Origin: Patulibacter americanus DSM 16676
Lineage (GTDB): Bacteria; Actinomycetota; Thermoleophilia; Solirubrobacterales; Solirubrobacteraceae
Length of the DNA: 64,000 nucleotides
Assembly: GCF_000420025.1 (NCBI RefSeq)
Contig: NZ_ATUD01000008.1
Coordinates: 62,001 to 126,000 of the forward strand
Direction of reading: 5' to 3'
In this document: in pieces, positions 60,282-64,000 of the stretch
Layout: each line of letters starts with the position of its first letter
How positions within the stretch are numbered: the first letter of the stretch is position 1
Made by a program: the position numbers and the translations under genes
Notes under the pieces: model-generated
What the model was told of the DNA's origin: nothing
Databases searched by the model: none
What the model saw: only the letters and a program-made list of their open reading frames with translations

Positions 60282-61823
60282 TCATGCCGCGGCACCCAGG
60301 GCGACGAAGCCCAGGCAGAGCACCAGGGCGATGCCGAAGTACGGCAGCACGAAGCGCAGGTAGTGGTGGTAGTCGATGCGGGCCAGCGCGAGGCCGCCCA
60401 TGATCACCGCGGACGTCGGGGTGATCAGGTTCACGAGTCCCGACGCGCTCTGGAACGCGGTGACGGAGATCGAGCGCGGCGCGGAGGCGAAGTCCGCCAG
60501 CGGCGCGAAGATCGGCATCACGAGCGCCGCGTGACCCGAGGACGACGGGACGAGGAACGCGATCGGCAGGTTGACGAGCAGCGCGACGGCGCCGAAGACG
60601 CCGCTCGAGGTGCCCGTCACGGCGCTCTCCGTCCAGTGCAGCAGCGTGTCGGTGACCGCGGAGTTCTTCATCACGACGGTGACCGCGCGGGCGACCACGA
60701 TGATGAGCGCGGCGCCGAGGAAGTCGGAGGCGCCGGCGACCATCGTCGTCACCGTGCCGTTCTCGCCCAGCTTCGCGACCTGGCCGATGACGACGGCCAT
60801 GACGATGAAGAGCACGCTGGCCTGGGCGAAGTAGAAGGACTCGAACGTCGGCAGCGGGAAGTCCGCGCTGAAGATCGTGGTCCAGATGTCGCCCCACGGG
60901 ATGAACCCGTAGATCATCACCGCGAAGGACGTGAAGAAGAGGCCGAGCACGATCCCCTGGCGGCGCGTGAGCGGCGGGACCTCGCCGGCCACGTCGTCGG
61001 CCACCGGCAGACCGGCGGACGAGGTGCCGTCCGGGCCGAGCACGGAGCGGGACGGGTCCTTGCGCACGCGGTTGGCGTAGCGCAGGACGTAGGCGATGGC
61101 GACGCCCACGAGCACGACCCACATGGCCAGGCGCAGGAAGATCCCGTCGCCCACGCCGATGCCGGCGGCGTCAGAGGCGACCCCGGTGGCGAACGGGTTG
61201 ACGGTCGACGCGATCACGCCCGAGCCGCAGCCGAGGAAGATGATCGCGGCGCCCGTCATCCGGTCGTAGCCGAGCGCGAGCGCCAGCGGCACGAGCAGCG
61301 CGAAGAACCCGAGGGTCTCCTCCCACATGCCCTCCGCGGTGCCCCCGAGGGCGAAGACGGACATCAGGACGACGATGAGGATCTGAGGACTTCGTCGGAA
61401 CCGCAGCGCCAGCCGGGCGATGCCCGTCTGGATCGCCCCCGTCTTCATCGTCACGGTGATGAACGCGCCGATCGCGAGCACGAACAGGAAGATCTGCGCA
61501 GCGCCGTAGAGGCTGCCGGAGTTGTCGACGCTGACGTTGCCGCGCTCGTTCTCGATGCCGTAGAGCCCGTTCGTCGGGGCGTTCCAGAGCTTGTAGAACT
61601 GGTGCGGCACCGACTTGTCGGTCTGGATCTCGTGGTAGGTCCCCGGGACGGGCCCGCCCGTCTTCGGGTCGGTGTCGTAGGCGCCCGACGGGATGACGAA
61701 CGAGAGCAGCCAGACCACGAGCAGCACGCCGGTCAGGACGGTGAACGCGGTCGGGAAGCGCCGGGGGCGCCCCTCGGGCGGGTCCTGTTGGGCGGTGGCC
61801 GGTGGTGCGGCGTCCTGCGACAT
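60282..61823 (-). CDS. YfcC family transporter, probable arginine/ornithine exchanger
   Basis: This 513-residue membrane protein has about twelve helices and YfcC/DcuC-type motifs: [21 protein letters not shown] with a periplasmic loop rich in charged residues, [60 protein letters not shown] and [20 protein letters not shown]. In the gene order with arcA and arcB it most likely takes the place of ArcD, swapping arginine for ornithine. GGAG precedes the ATG at 61823. It is the first gene of the operon and divergent from arcC. Confidence 0.9.
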   Translation of the reverse strand: MSQDAAPPATAQQDPPEGRPRRFPTAFTVLTGVLLVVWLLSFVIPSGAYDTDPKTGGPVPGTYHEIQTDKSVPHQFYKLWNAPTNGLYGIENERGNVSVDNSGSLYGAAQIFLFVLAIGAFITVTMKTGAIQTGIARLALRFRRSPQILIVVLMSVFALGGTAEGMWEETLGFFALLVPLALALGYDRMTGAAIIFLGCGSGVIASTVNPFATGVASDAAGIGVGDGIFLRLAMWVVLVGVAIAYVLRYANRVRKDPSRSVLGPDGTSSAGLPVADDVAGEVPPLTRRQGIVLGLFFTSFAVMIYGFIPWGDIWTTIFSADFPLPTFESFYFAQASVLFIVMAVVIGQVAKLGENGTVTTMVAGASDFLGAALIIVVARAVTVVMKNSAVTDTLLHWTESAVTGTSSGVFGAVALLVNLPIAFLVPSSSGHAALVMPIFAPLADFASAPRSISVTAFQSASGLVNLITPTSAVIMGGLALARIDYHHYLRFVLPYFGIALVLCLGFVALGAAA

Positions 61824-61972
61824 GTCTGCTCCGGTTCGATGCGCGCCGGCGGGACGCGCGGCGCAGGGCGGACTCTCGCCGTCGGGGGTGCCCGGCGGAA
61901 GGGCTGTCCGCCTCACCAGGTCTGCGGGAAAACCCTGCCTGTCCTCGACCGCCGCCGGGTGACGATGCAGTG

Positions 61973-62935
61973 ATGGACCCCTCGGCCCCCCGCCCCCTCG
62001 TCGTCGCCGCGCTCGGCGGCAACGCCCTGCTCCGCCGCGGCGCCGCCCCCAGCGCCGCCAACCAGCTCCAGGCCGCGCAGGACGCCGCCGCGATGCTCGC
62101 GCCGGTCGCGGCCGACCACCGGCTCGTCGTCACCCACGGCAACGGCCCGCAGGTCGGCCTCCTGGCGCTCAAGGAGGACGCCTACGGGGAGGGCGAGCCC
62201 TATCCGCTCGACGTGCTCGACGCCGAGACGGAGGGCCAGATCGGCTACGTCGTCGAGCTCGCGCTGGACAACGTGATCGACCACCAGGACACCGTCACCG
62301 TCGTGACCCGCGTGCTCGTCGCCGCCGACGACCCGGCGTTTCGCGCGCCGACGAAGTTCATCGGCCCGGTCTACGACGAGCAGCGCGCCCGGACGCTGGC
62401 GGACGAGCGTGGCTGGGAGGTCCGCCCGGACGGGCAGTGGTGGCGCCGGGTCGTGGCGTCCCCCGACCCGCTGGAGATCGTGCAGCTCGGCGCGATCCGC
62501 CGGCTCGTCGACGGCGGGTTCCTCGTCGTGTGCGCCGGGGGCGGCGGCGTACCCGTCGTCGCCGACGGCACGGGCCACCGCGGCGTCGAGGCCGTCATCG
62601 ACAAGGACCTCGCCTCCGCGCTGCTGGCGCGCGAGCTCGGAGCCGACGTGCTCGCCCTGGCCACGGACGTCGACGCGGTGTACGTGGGCTGGGGCACGCC
62701 GGAGCAGCGGGCGGTGAGCGCGGCCACGCCACAGTGGCTGCGGGAGCAGTCCTTCGCGGGCGGCTCGATGGGCCCGAAGGTCGAGGCGGTGTGCCGGTTC
62801 GTGGAGGAGACGGGCCGGCGGGCGGCCATCGGACGGCTCGAGGACCTGGAGGGGCTCGTGGCCGGGACCCACGGCACCCAGGTGCGGCACGACGGCGACG
62901 CCGTGGAGTACGCCGCCGCGGCCGCGGTCGCCTGA
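61973..62935 (+). CDS. arcC: Carbamate kinase
   Basis: This 320-residue enzyme makes ATP from ADP and carbamoyl phosphate, the energy-yielding step of the deiminase pathway. It has VVAALGGNALLRRG, THGNGPQVGLLALKEDAY, ETEGQIGYVVELALDN, VVCAGGGGVPVVAD, AVIDKDLASALLA, and FAGGSMGPKVEAVCRFVE. It is read divergently from the other three arc genes, which is less common than a single operon. A GACGAT sequence stands six bases before the ATG at 61973 without a ribosome binding site, so it may also be leaderless. Confidence 0.95.
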   Translation: MDPSAPRPLVVAALGGNALLRRGAAPSAANQLQAAQDAAAMLAPVAADHRLVVTHGNGPQVGLLALKEDAYGEGEPYPLDVLDAETEGQIGYVVELALDNVIDHQDTVTVVTRVLVAADDPAFRAPTKFIGPVYDEQRARTLADERGWEVRPDGQWWRRVVASPDPLEIVQLGAIRRLVDGGFLVVCAGGGGVPVVADGTGHRGVEAVIDKDLASALLARELGADVLALATDVDAVYVGWGTPEQRAVSAATPQWLREQSFAGGSMGPKVEAVCRFVEETGRRAAIGRLEDLEGLVAGTHGTQVRHDGDAVEYAAAAAVA

Positions 62936-62999
62936 CCGCGGCGCGGGTCAGCGCTGCGGCCTGGCCCCGCGGCCCGGCGCCACGGATTCGTGCCGCGGG

Positions 63000-63548
63000 T
63001 CAGCGGGGAGCGTCGGGCGGAGCCGGCACCGCGATCCGGACCTCCCAGATCCCGTCCTGCATGCTCCGGCGCTGCGGCAGGCCCGACGCGGCGAGCATGT
63101 CGAGCATGTCGCGGTTGCCCGCCAGCACCTCCGCAACCACCTCGCGGTAGCCGGCCGCAGCGGCCTGCGCGACGAGGTCGTGCAGGAGGACGCTGCCGAT
63201 CCCCCGGCGGTGATGGCCATCGGCCACCTCGAACGCGATCTCGCCCGTGTCCTCCGTCATCGGCAGGCACATCCCGTGACCCAGCACCTCCCGACCGTCG
63301 AGGGTCGTCGCGAGCAACCCGAGGCTCCGCACGCCGTCCGTCGTGGCGCCGAGGTGCGCGGCGGCGTCGATGTCGGCGCCGCCCGAGAAGAACCGGAACC
63401 ACCGCGAGTCGCCCGTCACCCGCTCGAGCAGCCCGTGCAGCACCGCCTCGTCGTCGACCCCGACGTCGCGCAGGGCGATGGGCTCGCCGTCGGGCAGCGT
63501 CGTCCGGCGCATGACGGGTGGGACGCCCGGATCGGGGGCGGGCGTCAC
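63000..63548 (-). CDS. GNAT family acetyltransferase
   Basis: This 182-residue protein has the GNAT fold: IALRDVGVDDEAVLHGLLERV, RWFRFFSGG, the acetyl-CoA loop in EVADGHHRRGIGSVLLHDLV (Q/RxxGxG/A form), and AEVLAGNRDMLDMLAASGL. The RFFSG region resembles the acetyltransferase domain attached to acyl-CoA synthetases (Pat-like), so protein lysine acetylation is possible. The GTG at 63548 overlaps the stop of the alcohol dehydrogenase gene (GTGA), showing translational coupling; an ATG at 63512 is the alternative. Confidence 0.87.
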   Translation of the reverse strand: MTPAPDPGVPPVMRRTTLPDGEPIALRDVGVDDEAVLHGLLERVTGDSRWFRFFSGGADIDAAAHLGATTDGVRSLGLLATTLDGREVLGHGMCLPMTEDTGEIAFEVADGHHRRGIGSVLLHDLVAQAAAAGYREVVAEVLAGNRDMLDMLAASGLPQRRSMQDGIWEVRIAVPAPPDAPR

Positions 63549-64000
63549 GACGCGGCCCCGGCCGCCGCGGGCGCGCTCTGGTCCGTCGTCGCGTCGGGGG
63601 CGATGCGGAAGACGGTGCGCGCCGTGCCGGCGGAGCCGTCGAGCATCGCCGCGATCGCCTCGTTGACGTCTTCGAGCGCCACCTCGGAGCGCTCGACGCG
63701 GGTGAGGCCCCGGCGGTGCAGCGCGAAGACCTCGACGAGGTCCTGGTGCGTGCCGACGATGGAGCCCTTCACGGTCAGGCCGCCGAGGACCGTCTCGAAG
63801 ATCGGGAGGCCCATCTCGTTGTCGGCCGGCAGCCCGACGCAGACGAGCGTCCCGCCGCGTGCGAGCGACCCCAACGCCTGCTCGAACGCCTTCGGGCTGA
63901 CGGCCGTGGCGATCGCGGCGTCCGCGCCGCCGAGGGCCTGGATCGCCGCGACCGGGTCCTGGGTGCGCGGGTTGATCGTGTGCGACGCGCCGAGCTCGCG
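63545..64000 (-). CDS. Zinc-dependent alcohol dehydrogenase, C-terminal part (cut by window edge)
   Basis: The last 150 or so codons are visible: RELGASHTINPRTQDP, then ALGGADAAIATAVSPKAFEQ, RGGTLVCVGLPADNEMGLPI, TVKGSIVGTHQDLVEVFALH, and LEDVNEAIAAMLDG. This is the NAD-binding half of an AdhP/AdhA-type medium-chain alcohol dehydrogenase; the N-terminal zinc-binding half lies outside the window. It ends in overlap with the GNAT gene. Confidence 0.9.
   Translation of the reverse strand, partial: RELGASHTINPRTQDPVAAIQALGGADAAIATAVSPKAFEQALGSLARGGTLVCVGLPADNEMGLPIFETVLGGLTVKGSIVGTHQDLVEVFALHRRGLTRVERSEVALEDVNEAIAAMLDGSAGTARTVFRIAPDATTDQSAPAAAGAAS

Overview
The window is very GC-rich chromosomal DNA with no rRNA, tRNA or CRISPR array that I could see. 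The codon use, the dense short intergenic gaps, the many TetR-type regulators, the many leaderless starts and the secreted proteins with low-complexity Pro/Ala linkers and basic C-termini all suggest an actinobacterial lineage. Thermoleophilia/Solirubrobacterales (Patulibacter- or Conexibacter-like) is my best guess, by inference only.

Layout. 0-3.4 kb: the edge of an SDR gene, a PucR regulator, and a TetR-controlled AurF-type diiron oxygenase with two twin operators. 3.5-10.3 kb: two large secreted proteins (beta-propeller and beta-helix) around small enzymes. 10.3-14.4 kb: two divergent TetR/oxidoreductase pairs sharing one operator type, and a RibD/DHFR-like reductase. 14.5-20.9 kb: release factor 3, a secreted protein, a TetR/P450 divergent pair with a G-quadruplex motif, an HxlR/VOC pair and a membrane protein. 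21-24.6 kb: an arsenic island (arsC-arsB divergent from arsR-arsM) with a beheaded SulP permease behind arsB. 24.6-27 kb: a transfer scar with a probable Tn3 transposase remnant, LysE exporter and 6PGDH-like gene. 27-35.8 kb: sugar porter, MarR-controlled hydrolase, glutaminase, ABC-2 exporter and esterase. 36-40.1 kb: MMPL transporter divergent from a two-component system. 40.2-44.1 kb: a TetR regulon (flavin monooxygenase, TetR, DHA2 exporter) joined by three copies of one palindrome. 44.1-48.2 kb: a GntR-controlled MFS/AtuA/DUF4387 catabolic operon. 48.2-57.8 kb: frameshifted exporter and its TetR, HNH protein, CoA-transferase, DUF808 protein behind a leader ORF, L-2-hydroxyglutarate oxidase and a broken VOC gene. 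57.9-63 kb: a complete arginine deiminase pathway. 63-64 kb: GNAT and the 3' end of a zinc alcohol dehydrogenase.

How the genes work together. Most of the window consists of self-contained regulator/enzyme or regulator/exporter pairs, and for several the operator can be read directly from inverted repeats. Two routes for energy and acid stress (glutaminase; arginine deiminase, ornithine carbamoyltransferase, carbamate kinase and a YfcC-type exchanger) and one metalloid resistance cluster are the best defined metabolic units. About nineteen starts follow a TANNNT element by only 6-7 bases, so leaderless transcription appears to be a main mode of initiation here.
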